Shown here one piece after another: positions 1 to 6,742 of a stretch of 26,123 bases of DNA. Numbering within the stretch: the stretch's first letter is position 1; the number at the start of each line of letters is the position of its first letter. A program made the position numbers and the translations under genes. The notes under the pieces were generated by a model that had not been told where the DNA came from, did not search any database, and was given only the letters and a program-made list of their open reading frames with translations. The stretch is from SIG598 sp045580875 (GTDB lineage: Bacteria; Bacillota; Clostridia; Oscillospirales; Acutalibacteraceae), in NCBI GenBank assembly GCA_045580875.1, contig JAZNOP010000128.1, positions 1 through 26,123 of the forward strand, read 5' to 3'.

Positions 1-368
1 TGCGGCAGAGCATTGTCCATCGCAATAACAATGTCAAACTGCGCTGAGAAGGTATCTGACAAAGCACAGAAGTTAGCGTGTTCAAAGGAAACACTTACAT
101 TGTTCTTCTTGGCTCGTTCTTTGGCTTCAGCGATTTCTCCACCACTAATATCCGAACCTGTTACATTGTAGCCGATGGCAGCAAGACCGATTGCCTGTGT
201 TCCGATTCCACAGGCACAATCCAGAATATATGCAGATTTGTCAAAGCCATTACTCACAAAAAGTCTGTCCAGAATGACCGCCTGTTCCTGTGTAGTGGCT
301 TGCCAATCAAGAAACAGTTTATCATATTGGGAAGCCAGATTATCATAAAAAGTCTGGGTAATATTCAT
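1..368 (-). CDS. SAM-dependent class I methyltransferase, N-terminal part (cut by window edge)
   Basis: About 122 N-terminal residues are present; the gene runs off the left edge. After a short helical leader comes the SAM-binding motif I, CACGIGTQ at residues 51-58, then the acidic end of strand 2 in GSDIS (about 71-75) and the motif-II-like FDIVIAMDNALP (111-122). This is the standard Rossmann methyltransferase core; the substrate cannot be read from this part. The start was chosen at 366-368 (ATG) because AGGAGA lies just upstream; the ATG five bases further out hits a stop after two codons. The gene is richer in A/T-ending codons than the genes to its right, and it lies beside the rearranged tRNA-Pro locus, so it could be transferred DNA. 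Family certain, target unknown. Confidence 0.85.
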   Translation of the reverse strand, partial: MNITQTFYDNLASQYDKLFLDWQATTQEQAVILDRLFVSNGFDKSAYILDCACGIGTQAIGLAAIGYNVTGSDISGGEIAEAKERAKKNNVSVSFEHANFCALSDTFSAQFDIVIAMDNALP

Positions 369-406
369 ATCATGTTCTCCTCGTCAAATTCAAGTTTGTC
401 GAATTG

Positions 407-435
407 ATTATATCATACACAAATTTATGTTTCTA
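407..435 (-). promoter_or_regulatory. Probable promoter of the methyltransferase gene
   Basis: On the minus strand a perfect TATAAT (407-412) lies 17 bases from TAGAAA (430-435), which matches four of six bases of the -35 consensus. It is about 40 bases upstream of the start codon. Confidence 0.5.
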
Positions 436-437
436 TC

Positions 438-488
438 ATAAAAAAACAAAAGTCCCTATGGAATCATTGTATCCATGATTCCATAGGG
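438..488 (-). terminator. Rho-independent terminator after the tRNA-Pro 3' half
   Basis: A perfect 14-bp inverted repeat (454-467 with 475-488, 7-base loop) is followed on the minus strand by a T-rich run (438-452). It begins 3 bases after the CCA end of the tRNA-Pro 3' fragment, so this was once the end of a complete tRNA transcript. Confidence 0.9.
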
Positions 489-491
489 AGA

Positions 492-527
492 TGGTCGGAG
501 TGAGGTGACTCGAACACCCGACATCCT
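492..527 (-). pseudogene. tRNA-Pro(UGG) 3' half, nucleotides 41-76 with encoded CCA
   Basis: Identical to nucleotides 41-76 of the intact tRNA-Pro at 748-823: the last three bases of the anticodon stem, variable loop, T arm, acceptor 3' strand, discriminator A and CCA. On its 5' side it is joined to repeat copy A instead of the anticodon loop, so on its own it cannot fold as a tRNA. A good terminator follows directly. It is a fragment of a once intact gene. Confidence 0.9.
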
Positions 528-665
528 CGGCTTCGCCGCCTCTTGCGGTGCCCGAAAAAATCATCGCGCATTCGCCGGCTTGATTTTTTCGACCGCTGCG
601 CCTTCTTTTCACTCCCTTATTCCGCCACAGGCGGCGGTCGTGAACGAAGCCCAAAGCAGGCGCGC
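518..665 (-). repeat. 148-bp direct repeat, copy A (122-bp core with tRNA-Pro flanks)
   Basis: Matches 872-1019 in the same orientation at a constant offset of 354 bases, with only two mismatches and no gaps. On the minus strand it consists of tRNA-Pro nucleotides 22-37 (665-650), a 122-bp non-tRNA core (649-528) and tRNA nucleotides 41-50 (527-518). The core has short terminal inverted repeats (GGCTTCG/CGAAGCC, counting two tRNA bases) and an internal 10-bp inverted repeat, CGAAAAAATC/GATTTTTTCG, so its RNA would be highly folded. Both strands stay open in some frames, but there is no ribosome site and no recognised protein. The right edge forms a 14-bp palindrome at 656-669. Confidence 0.9.
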
Positions 666-699
666 CTGCCTGTGTTCAGAAACCGGTCATCGAAAAATA

Positions 700-745
700 T
701 CACTGCAAAAATAAAGAGTGCAACGCCAAACGGCGACGCACTCTT
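700..745 (-). terminator. Terminator of the intact tRNA-Pro
   Basis: The inverted repeat AAGAGTGC (714-721) / GCACTCTT (738-745) has an inner CGCC/GGCG stem and is followed on the minus strand by a T-rich tract. The stem begins 2 bases past the tRNA CCA. Confidence 0.9.
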
Positions 746-747
746 CA

Positions 748-823
748 TGGTCGGAGTGAGGTGACTCGAACACCCGACATCCTGCTCCCAAAGCAGGCGC
801 GCTACCAACTGCGCTACACCCCG
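748..823 (-). tRNA. tRNA-Pro(UGG), intact, CCA encoded
   Basis: The 76 bases fold as a complete cloverleaf: acceptor CGGGGTG/CACTCCG, D stem GCGC/GCGC, anticodon stem CCTGC/GCAGG with loop TTTGGGA (anticodon TGG at 34-36), T stem GGGTG/CACCT with TTCGAGT loop, then A and CCA. It lies between two repeat copies that carry broken tRNA-Pro pieces. I see no good promoter directly upstream on the minus strand; the nearest strong one is at 1059-1087. It may therefore be made from a transcript that first crosses the broken 5' half and repeat copy B. Confidence 0.97.
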
Positions 824-871
824 ATATGTGCTTGTATTCTCTGTCTTGACGATGCGGGGGCAGGATGTTCT

Positions 872-1019
872 CCGACATCCTCGGCTTCGCCGCCTCTTGC
901 GGTGCCCGAAAAAATCATCGCGCATTCGCCGGCTCGATTTTTTCGACCGCTGCGCCTTCTTTTCACTCCCTTATTCCGCCACAGGCGGTGGTCGTGAACG
1001 AAGCCCAAAGCAGGCGCGC
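872..1019 (-). repeat. 148-bp direct repeat, copy B
   Basis: Second copy of the repeat at 518-665. On the minus strand it reads tRNA-Pro nucleotides 22-37 (1019-1004), the 122-bp core (1003-882) and nucleotides 41-50 (881-872). Here the tRNA sequence continues upstream through nucleotide 1, whereas downstream it stops at nucleotide 50. The AGGATGT remnant can form a hairpin with ACATCCT at 875-881. Confidence 0.9.
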
Positions 1020-1040
1020 TACCAACTGCGCTACACCCCG
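1004..1040 (-). pseudogene. tRNA-Pro(UGG) 5' half, nucleotides 1-37
   Basis: Identical to nucleotides 1-37 of the intact tRNA-Pro: acceptor 5' strand, D arm, anticodon 5' stem and loop through the base 3' of the anticodon. It is then interrupted by the 122-bp core of repeat copy B. Nucleotides 38-40 are missing and 41-50 resume after the core. A perfect-consensus promoter sits just upstream, so this half is probably transcribed. The break point, after nucleotide 37, is the canonical tRNA intron position. Confidence 0.9.
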
Positions 1041-1058
1041 ATGCGTATTTGCTTAGAT

Positions 1059-1087
1059 ATTATACATTTTTGCCCTCGAGTTGTCAA
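1059..1087 (-). promoter_or_regulatory. Consensus sigma-A promoter of the tRNA-Pro locus
   Basis: On the minus strand TTGACA (1082-1087) is followed by a 17-base spacer and TATAAT (1059-1064). Both hexamers are perfect. The tRNA 5' half begins 18 bases downstream of the -10. Confidence 0.92.
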
Positions 1088-1130
1088 GTCGAAGAGCGGC
1101 GAAATAAACTCCGGTTGTTGCAGCTGCGGC

Positions 1131-1159
1131 TTGTTATGAATATTTCTGTCTGCTATAAT
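1131..1159 (+). promoter_or_regulatory. Probable promoter of the SDR gene
   Basis: TTGTTA (1131-1136), 17 bases, then TATAAT (1154-1159) preceded by TGC, an extended -10. It lies about 50 bases before the start codon. Confidence 0.75.
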
Positions 1160-1212
1160 GGAAATGAGCTGGTGCAAAGCCGGCGCAATCGATTGTAATG
1201 AGGTTGGATTTT

Positions 1213-2004
1213 ATGAAATACATTCTGATAACAGGTGCATACGGCGGTATGGGCAGAGCGGCGGCGCTCAGGCTCAGAGATGAGGGATACTTCGTCTTTG
1301 CGCTCGACAGAAAGGTTGGCGAGCCGGAGGCGAATATAGTCCCGATTGAGGCAGATGTCACAAGCGAGGAAAGTCTGCAGAATGCCTTTCTGCAGGTGTC
1401 AGCTGTGACACAGGAGCTGTTTGCGATTCTGCACTTTGCAGGAATATATGTCCTTGATTCGCTGGTGGAGATGGAAAGTGAGAAGTTCTGCCGCACGTTT
1501 GATATCAACGTTTTCGGCGCGTTTCGTGTAAACCGCACCTTCCTGCCGCTGCTGAAAAAAGGCAGCCGGATTATTATCACCACAAGCGAGCTGGCTCCGC
1601 TTGATCCGCTGCCGTTTACCGGTCTTTATGCAATTACAAAGAGCACTCTCGACAAATACGCCTATTCGCTGAGAATGGAGCTGCAGCTGCTCGGCATAAA
1701 GGTTGTTGTACTGCGCCCGGGTGCGGTATCGACCGGAATGCTCGGAGTTTCAACCTCGGAGCTTGACCGCTTCTGCGAAAAAACCGGGCTCTATTCCTGC
1801 AATGCCGCGAGATTCAAGAAGATAGTAGAGGGTGTAGAGGCGCGCAATGTTTCGCCCGAAAAGGTTGCGGATAAGGCGCTGAAGATACTCAGGGCGAGAC
1901 ATCCGAAGTATGTTTACAAGCTCAACCGCAATCCTCTGCTTCTGATGCTGAATATTCTGCCGCAGAGAATGCAGACATGGGCAATAAAGCTGGTGCTTAA
2001 GTGA
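1213..2004 (+). CDS. Short-chain dehydrogenase/reductase (SDR)
   Basis: A 263-residue classical SDR, an NAD(P)-dependent oxidoreductase whose substrate cannot be assigned. Visible motifs are the dinucleotide-binding TGAYGGMG (7-14), Asp32 at the end of strand 2, which usually favours NAD, HFAG (74-77) in place of NNAG, Asn99, Ser125 and the catalytic YAITK (Tyr139, Lys143), followed by the RPGAVSTGM segment. The ATG at 1213 was chosen because GAGG at 1200-1203 is 9 bases upstream; an in-frame ATG at 1198 has no ribosome site. It is a single gene with its own promoter, ending in a terminator shared with upp. The C-terminal helix is hydrophobic and basic, so weak membrane association is possible. 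Confidence 0.92.
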   Translation: MKYILITGAYGGMGRAAALRLRDEGYFVFALDRKVGEPEANIVPIEADVTSEESLQNAFLQVSAVTQELFAILHFAGIYVLDSLVEMESEKFCRTFDINVFGAFRVNRTFLPLLKKGSRIIITTSELAPLDPLPFTGLYAITKSTLDKYAYSLRMELQLLGIKVVVLRPGAVSTGMLGVSTSELDRFCEKTGLYSCNAARFKKIVEGVEARNVSPEKVADKALKILRARHPKYVYKLNRNPLLLMLNILPQRMQTWAIKLVLK

Positions 2005-2054
2005 GCGCTGCTAGTGAGGATTTACGTCCGTAATTCTTCTCAAAAAACAATAAC

Positions 2055-2095
2055 AAAAAGCGATCTGACAGGAAAGCCCTGCCGGATCGCTTTTT
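2055..2095. terminator. Bidirectional terminator between the SDR gene and upp
   Basis: The 11-bp inverted repeat AAAAAGCGATC (2055-2065) / GATCGCTTTTT (2085-2095) has a second short inner stem. T-runs occur in both directions, so it can end both converging transcripts. Confidence 0.92.
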
Positions 2096-2109
2096 GTTTG
2101 AATTATGAC

Positions 2110-2751
2110 TTATTTTGTACCGAAGAGACGGTCGCCTGCATCGCCGAGACCGGGCAGAATGTAGCCCTTTTCGTTGAGGCATCTGTCAAGGGTGGAAACG
2201 AAGATGGTGACGTCAGGGTGCTCGGTGGCAACCTTGGTTATACCCTCGGGTACGCCGATGACTGCCATGAACTTGATGTTCTTGCAGCCGCGCTTCTTCA
2301 GCATGGAGATCGCATCGCAGGCACTGCCGCCGGTTGCAAGCATGGGATCGACCAGCAGAACGAGCTTGTCCTCGATTCCGTCGGGAAGCTTGCAGTAGTA
2401 CTCGCAGGGTTCGAGGGTCTCCTCGTTGCGGTAAAGACCGATGTGACCGACCTTTGCCGAGGGGAAGAGAACGTGAACACCGTTGACCATGCCGAGACCG
2501 GCACGGAGAATGGGTACGATTACGATGGAGTTGTCCTTGATGACACGCTGAGTGCAGGTTTCAAGCGGAGTCTTTACCTCGCGCTCAGTGGTGGGGACGC
2601 CCTCCTTGAGGCACTCGAAAGTCATGAGGGTGGTAATTTCTTCGATAAGCTCACGGAACTCCTTCATGCTGGTGTTCTCATCGCGCAGGATTGCTATCTT
2701 ATGAGCGATAAGCGGGTGGTCGAAAATTGTTACATTGTCAAAATTCTGCAT
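2110..2751 (-). CDS. upp: Uracil phosphoribosyltransferase
   Basis: Makes UMP and PPi from uracil and PRPP in the cytoplasm, the pyrimidine salvage step. The 213 residues are the normal length. The PRPP-binding loop DPMLATGGSA is at 135-144, ILRAG at 81-85, and the conserved C-terminal GDAGDRLFGT closes the uracil pocket. The ATG is preceded by GGAGG. The gene follows uraA by 20 bases on the same strand, so uptake and phosphoribosylation of uracil are co-expressed. No PyrR-type attenuator is seen between the two genes. Confidence 0.97.
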   Translation of the reverse strand: MQNFDNVTIFDHPLIAHKIAILRDENTSMKEFRELIEEITTLMTFECLKEGVPTTEREVKTPLETCTQRVIKDNSIVIVPILRAGLGMVNGVHVLFPSAKVGHIGLYRNEETLEPCEYYCKLPDGIEDKLVLLVDPMLATGGSACDAISMLKKRGCKNIKFMAVIGVPEGITKVATEHPDVTIFVSTLDRCLNEKGYILPGLGDAGDRLFGTK

Positions 2752-2771
2752 TGTATCTGCCTCCGGGGAAA

Positions 2772-4226
2772 TTATTTCTCAGTGCCGAGCTTGCCGCTGT
2801 TTACCTTGGTCAGAATAGCGTTGGTGATGATACCGATGATAAGTGCAGTAGCAATGGAAGTGATCTGGATAACATTGGTGATCTCGCCTGTTTCAGCAAT
2901 TTCATAGGGGATTCTGATGGTGAGGCCGCCGATACCGGAAATGAGGATAGCCGCAACAACGAACATATTCTTGTTGTCGGAAAGGTCGATATCCTTGAAC
3001 ATCTTGAGACCGGAAATGGCGATGAAGCCGTAGAGAGTCAGACATACGCCGCCCATTACGCAGGAGGGGATAGTCTGAAGTACAGTCATTATCGGGCTGA
3101 TGAAGGAAAGTGCAATGCACATGAATGCGGTGGTGGTGATGGTTGCGACAGAAGCGTTGCGGGTGATAGCTACGCAGCCGACAGACTCACCGTAGGTGGT
3201 GTTGGGGCAGATACCGAAGACAGTACCTGCGATGGAGCCGACACCGTCACCGAGGAGAGTCTTTCCGAGACCCGGATCCTTGATGAGGTCGTGGTCGATG
3301 ATGGAGGAGAGGTTCTTATGGTCTGCGATGTGCTCAGCGAAAACAACAAGAGCAACGGGCAGGAATGCGATTACAACCTCTGCGACACCGCCGAGATCAA
3401 GCAGCTTTGCGCCGCCGTTGGCATTGAGGATCTCAGCAGACATATTGCCGGTGGTGAGCTCCTTTGCGGCCTCAAAAACTGCAAGGTGGGGATAGTCGAT
3501 GAAAGCCTTGAGACCGCGGAAGGTGCCGTCAGCCTCGTAGAAGTTGTTGACGATGGGGTCAAAGTTTACGATCATCAGGTAATCAGTACCGGTGTACTTG
3601 CCGATAACAGTGAAGATGGCAGCTGCTGTGTAGCCTGCTGCGATACCGATGATGAAGGGGATAAGACGTGCCATCTTGTAGCGCTTCTGAGTGGAGCAGA
3701 CAATGATGGTGATGAAAGCAATGAAGCCGCAAAGCAGAGCAACAAGGTTGTAGGAGCCGTACATTGCGGAGGAATTAGCCTTTACGATATCGCCCATGGC
3801 ATTTCCGGCGAGGGAAAGTCCGATGAGGGAGACGGTCGGTCCGATGATGATGGGAGGCATGAGCTTGTCTACCCATGCAGTGCCGGTGAAGTGGATTACC
3901 AGAGCGATAACGACATAAACGAGTCCGGCAACGATGGAGCCGAGAATTATGCCGCAGTAGCCGTATGCAACAGCTACGCCGAGAGAGCTGAGGAATGCAA
4001 AAGAGCTGCTGAGGAATACAGGGCTCTTGAAACGGGTGAAGAGCTGATAAACAAGAGTACCGACACCTGCACCGAGAATAGCAGCGGGCATCTGGGTGGG
4101 GAGACCGATAATTGCGGGGACAGCTATGGTAGCTGCAAGGATTGCAAGTACCTGCTGAAGAGCGAAGATCAGCATCGCACCGAATTTAGGTCTGTCGTGA
4201 ATGTCATAGACTAGTTTGTTTTCCAA
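2772..4226 (-). CDS. uraA: Uracil permease, NCS2 nucleobase:cation symporter family
   Basis: A 484-residue polytopic membrane protein with about 12-14 hydrophobic segments. NCS2 signatures are QQVLAILAATIAVP (24-37, corresponding to the usual QHVLAMFG motif but with Gln for His), the AEHIADHKNL segment with the substrate-binding Glu, and NTTYGESVGCVAIT. These are typical of uracil carriers rather than xanthine/urate carriers. It imports uracil for Upp, the next gene. Translation starts at a TTG (4224-4226), about 10 bases after GAGGGAG; I see no better ATG. It is longer than many UraA proteins because of extended loops. The gene has its own promoter at 4275-4303. Confidence 0.93.
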   Translation of the reverse strand: MENKLVYDIHDRPKFGAMLIFALQQVLAILAATIAVPAIIGLPTQMPAAILGAGVGTLVYQLFTRFKSPVFLSSSFAFLSSLGVAVAYGYCGIILGSIVAGLVYVVIALVIHFTGTAWVDKLMPPIIIGPTVSLIGLSLAGNAMGDIVKANSSAMYGSYNLVALLCGFIAFITIIVCSTQKRYKMARLIPFIIGIAAGYTAAAIFTVIGKYTGTDYLMIVNFDPIVNNFYEADGTFRGLKAFIDYPHLAVFEAAKELTTGNMSAEILNANGGAKLLDLGGVAEVVIAFLPVALVVFAEHIADHKNLSSIIDHDLIKDPGLGKTLLGDGVGSIAGTVFGICPNTTYGESVGCVAITRNASVATITTTAFMCIALSFISPIMTVLQTIPSCVMGGVCLTLYGFIAISGLKMFKDIDLSDNKNMFVVAAILISGIGGLTIRIPYEIAETGEITNVIQITSIATALIIGIITNAILTKVNSGKLGTEK

Positions 4227-4274
4227 AAATATACACTCCCTCTTGATAAAAATTGTAGAAACTGTGCCTTGCTA

Positions 4275-4303
4275 ATTGTATCACAGCCGTCGACATTTTG
4301 CAA
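4275..4303 (-). promoter_or_regulatory. Promoter of uraA-upp
   Basis: On the minus strand TTGCAA (4298-4303), 17 bases, then TACAAT (4275-4280). The leader before uraA is only about 40 bases, too short for a PyrR attenuator. The -35 lies inside one of three related 10-bp repeats. Confidence 0.8.
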
Positions 4304-4337
4304 ACCATCTTTACAAGATTCTGCAAAATTCTGCAAA
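4295..4337 (-). repeat. Three 10-bp direct repeats at the uraA promoter (possible operator)
   Basis: ATTCTGCAAA occurs twice back to back on the plus strand (4318-4327 and 4328-4337), and a one-mismatch copy, ATTTTGCAAA, at 4295-4304 overlaps the -35. The spacing between the middle and last copy is 23 bases, about two helical turns. A regulator site is inference. Confidence 0.5.
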
Positions 4338-4420
4338 TATATTTTGCTGTACCGACGCAGGCGCAAATCCTCAAAAAACAGCAGATTACAGCGGCGCAGA
4401 AGAATGCCGCTGCACCGTCA

Positions 4421-4482
4421 GGAAAACAAAAACGCAGAACAGTTCCCGGACAGCATCAGCGGTCCGGCAGCGGTTCTGCGTT
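4421..4482 (-). terminator. Terminator of the YdbC gene
   Basis: The inverted repeat AACGCAGAAC (4431-4440) / GTTCTGCGTT (4473-4482) has an inner GTCCGG/CCGGAC stem and is followed on the minus strand by a T-rich tract. Confidence 0.88.
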
Positions 4483-4506
4483 ATGGTTATAATTCTGAGA
4501 GAAAGA

Positions 4507-4734
4507 TCAGTCGTCGATATCCATGCTGTTGAGCAGGTCGCGCAGAGCCTTGAGCTCGCTCGAGGTGAGGGTGACACCCTTGCCCATGCGCTCGTGGTCA
4601 TCCTTCCATGTACGGATATCGTAGACGGGCTCGCGGCCGTTCCAGCTTATAAGATTAAGCTCCTTGACCCAGCCGGTGGTGTTGTTGGATACGATTCCGA
4701 ACTCCTGACGAATTTCATACTTGATCTCAGGCAT
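4507..4734 (-). CDS. YdbC-like PC4 (transcriptional coactivator p15) fold protein
   Basis: A 75-residue protein matching the YdbC/PC4-like family, small homodimers that bind single-stranded DNA; the cellular role in Firmicutes is not settled. The family hallmark is the block around VKELNLISWNGREPVYDIR (about 22-40) followed by W-x-x-D-H-E-R-M-G-K-G-V-T-L-T (about 42-56). The start was set at the ATG at 4732-4734 because GGAGGG stands 7 bases upstream; an in-frame extension of 18 residues has no such site and no family similarity. It is a single-gene unit with its own promoter and terminator. Confidence 0.9.
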   Translation of the reverse strand: MPEIKYEIRQEFGIVSNNTTGWVKELNLISWNGREPVYDIRTWKDDHERMGKGVTLTSSELKALRDLLNSMDIDD

Positions 4735-4808
4735 CTTATTGCCCTCCGTTTTCTCGTATATTTTGCATCTGACTTTCCGCAGACACAAGTAAAATCAAAA
4801 TCTATCCA

Positions 4809-4837
4809 ATTATAGCACGTTTTTTTGAAAATATAAA
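4809..4837 (-). promoter_or_regulatory. Probable promoter of the YdbC gene
   Basis: On the minus strand TATAAT (4809-4814) is preceded by TGC, an extended -10. The -35 (TTTATA, 4832-4837) is weak, as is common with extended -10 promoters. Confidence 0.65.
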
Positions 4838-4898
4838 GCACTTACAGCGAATTAATTGGCTAAATTAATAAAATTTTAAGAATTTTCACCGGTTTCTG

Positions 4899-6452
4899 TC
4901 AGTCTGAGCTGCTGTCAGCGGTTTCACTCCGGTTAAGATTTATCTGAGAGATGCTTATTCCCTCGACCATATAGGCGCGCGAGCCGAGCATCAGCACGTC
5001 ATCAGCCGATACTGCAGCCGACCACGAGCCGAGATTCTCGCCGATGAGGGAGTAGGCGTTCATGCTTCCTCTGCCGAGAACGCAGCAGCCGTTGCTGCTG
5101 AGCGAAACAGCGATGCCGTGGAGAGCGACCTCCTTTGTCCAGCGGAGCTGACCGCGGCTGTCATAAAGGGTGAGCATACCGCTTGCTTCGTCAGGCGAGG
5201 TGCTGGTGTAGACGGCAGCACCGGTATCGCAGCTTATGTCATAAGCCTGAAGGGTGCCGTTGTAGCCGAGCAGCTCTACGTTTTCGCCAAGGCTGTCAAT
5301 TACTGCCAGCCTGTTGTCACAGACAGCGTAGAGAACGCCGGTGTTGGTGTATTCAAGAGTGAGGCAGAGAGAGCCGGAAAGCTCTATTTCCCTGAGGGTG
5401 CCTTCCTTGCCCACACGGTGGATTATTATGCTGGAATGGAGAATCCCGTCCTTTGCCGAAACACCTGCCATGGCAAGATATTTTCCGTCAGGGCTGAGAG
5501 CTGCCTCGGTAATGTAATAGAAAGCGCTGTGCCATATGTGAAGCGGCTCGCCGTCGCGGCTGAAGACCTCCACCATGGACAGCTTTGAGGTGCTGTAGGA
5601 GGAGCCCTGTGTGATTATGGCAAAACGTCCGCCGCGGGATACAGCACCGCCTATGACCGGCATATCGGTACTGCCGGAGGCAAGGGTGCCGGATACCGTC
5701 TCAAGCTGATATTTCGTGCCGCCGATATCGGTCAGCAGAGCGTATCTTCCGGCAGTCTTCATTGCCGGTGTGCCGAGGTAGTGGGCGCGGTTCATCACCT
5801 GCTTGGAGGAGGCGTTATAAACAGCCATCGCAGTGTCGGTCAGTACAGCTATGCCGCCAGCCATCTCATCTTCGGCAAGGACATCACTGCCCAGCGCCGA
5901 AACAGGGAAGCCGGAGCCTATGCCGACCATCTCGGGGGTGTCCTTTGCACACTGCATTATGTTGGTGCAGCTCCACTCAACGCGGTTGCGCCATGCGGTG
6001 ACAATGAGGATTATGGCGAGAAGCACGAGGAACAGCTTTATGCAGGTGCGGATTATTCTGCTGCGGTCATCATTTCCGCGGGGAATAATGCTCTTGCGGC
6101 TGCTCTTCCTCTTTCCGGAAGAAGCACTGCCGGTCTTTTTCTGAGAGTCTTTCGACGATGTGCTCTTTGAAGAGGTGTTCCTTGAAGCGGAACTCTTCGG
6201 CGATGTGCTCTTTGACGATGCGGAATTTGCAGAAGAGTTCTTCGGTGAGCTGCTCTTTGATGATGAATTCTTTGAAGATGTGCTTTTGGAAGAAGCGCTC
6301 TTCTGAGAACTGCTTTTTGATGATGTGTTTTTTGACGAGGCACTGCCTGATGAAGAGCCTCTTGTCTGAGAGGTGCTTCCTCTCGATGCGCCGCGTCTTA
6401 CCTCGTCGCGCGGGTCACGCTGTCCGCCGGAGGGTTTCTTCTTGTCTGCCAT
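4899..6452 (-). CDS. DUF5711-like membrane protein with a Ser/Lys pentapeptide-repeat cytoplasmic tail
   Basis: 517 residues. Residues 1-137 are disordered, Ser/Lys/Thr-rich and very basic. From Lys41 to Lys106 they form 14 five-residue units of the type x-S-S-K-S, with Lys (once each Arg or Asn) at every fifth position. One membrane helix follows (about 138-153), then an extracytoplasmic domain of about 360 residues built of short strands with WD40/PQQ-like repeats (SPDGKYLAMAG, AVYTSTS, LYDSRGQL), resembling clostridial DUF5711 proteins. The inside-positive tail puts the propeller outside. The start is the ATG at 6450-6452 with GGGAGA upstream; an 18-residue extension has no ribosome site. 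Function unknown. A basic tail of this kind could bind DNA or polyphosphate, or be a phosphorylation target, but nothing here shows it. Confidence 0.8.
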   Translation of the reverse strand: MADKKKPSGGQRDPRDEVRRGASRGSTSQTRGSSSGSASSKNTSSKSSSQKSASSKSTSSKNSSSKSSSPKNSSANSASSKSTSPKSSASRNTSSKSTSSKDSQKKTGSASSGKRKSSRKSIIPRGNDDRSRIIRTCIKLFLVLLAIILIVTAWRNRVEWSCTNIMQCAKDTPEMVGIGSGFPVSALGSDVLAEDEMAGGIAVLTDTAMAVYNASSKQVMNRAHYLGTPAMKTAGRYALLTDIGGTKYQLETVSGTLASGSTDMPVIGGAVSRGGRFAIITQGSSYSTSKLSMVEVFSRDGEPLHIWHSAFYYITEAALSPDGKYLAMAGVSAKDGILHSSIIIHRVGKEGTLREIELSGSLCLTLEYTNTGVLYAVCDNRLAVIDSLGENVELLGYNGTLQAYDISCDTGAAVYTSTSPDEASGMLTLYDSRGQLRWTKEVALHGIAVSLSSNGCCVLGRGSMNAYSLIGENLGSWSAAVSADDVLMLGSRAYMVEGISISQINLNRSETADSSSD

Positions 6453-6627
6453 ACTGCGGTCTCCCTTCTTTCTCTTTCCGGTATGATGATTACATCCGCC
6501 GTGCAAAATGTATCCCCATTCTCAGCTGTCAGCCGGTCTTTTCCAGCTCAGGGCGGTTTGTATTGAAAAATTCATGCCCATGGGCTATAATTAGCATAAT
6601 TACTGTAGTCTGCGGCTGATGCGTATG

Positions 6628-6656
6628 TTGACATAAAGTTTTGTAAAGCTATTATA
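6628..6656 (+). promoter_or_regulatory. Promoter of the acidic His-rich protein gene
   Basis: A perfect TTGACA (6628-6633) is followed by TATTAT (6650-6655, 16-base spacer) or ATTATA (17). The leader is about 80 bases. The same AT block reads TATAAT on the other strand, so a divergent promoter for the 4899-6452 gene is possible but lacks a good -35. Confidence 0.7.
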
Positions 6657-6742
6657 TCAACAACTTATCGCCGTGAAAAGACCTTTTTGATAAATTTTTT
6701 ATTATTTAATGAAAATACAATCAATATGTTCAGGAGGAAATC

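Noticed and set aside
436..925. Similar 60-100 codon frames in both repeat copies
   Set aside because: Their likeness comes from the duplicated DNA repeat; they read through tRNA sequence, lack ribosome sites and match no protein family.
872..1040. Group I intron in tRNA-Pro
   Set aside because: The insert is only 122 bp, with no P3-P7 core, and three tRNA bases are missing at the junction, so clean splicing would not restore the tRNA.
2014..4214. Long plus-strand frames (297 and 495 codons) over upp and uraA
   Set aside because: They are antisense to two clearly conserved genes, with Asp/Gly/Cys-rich, transporter-complement composition and no start signals.
4227..4300. PyrR attenuator or riboswitch before uraA
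   Set aside because: The leader after the predicted promoter is about 40 bases, with no anti-terminator/terminator pair.
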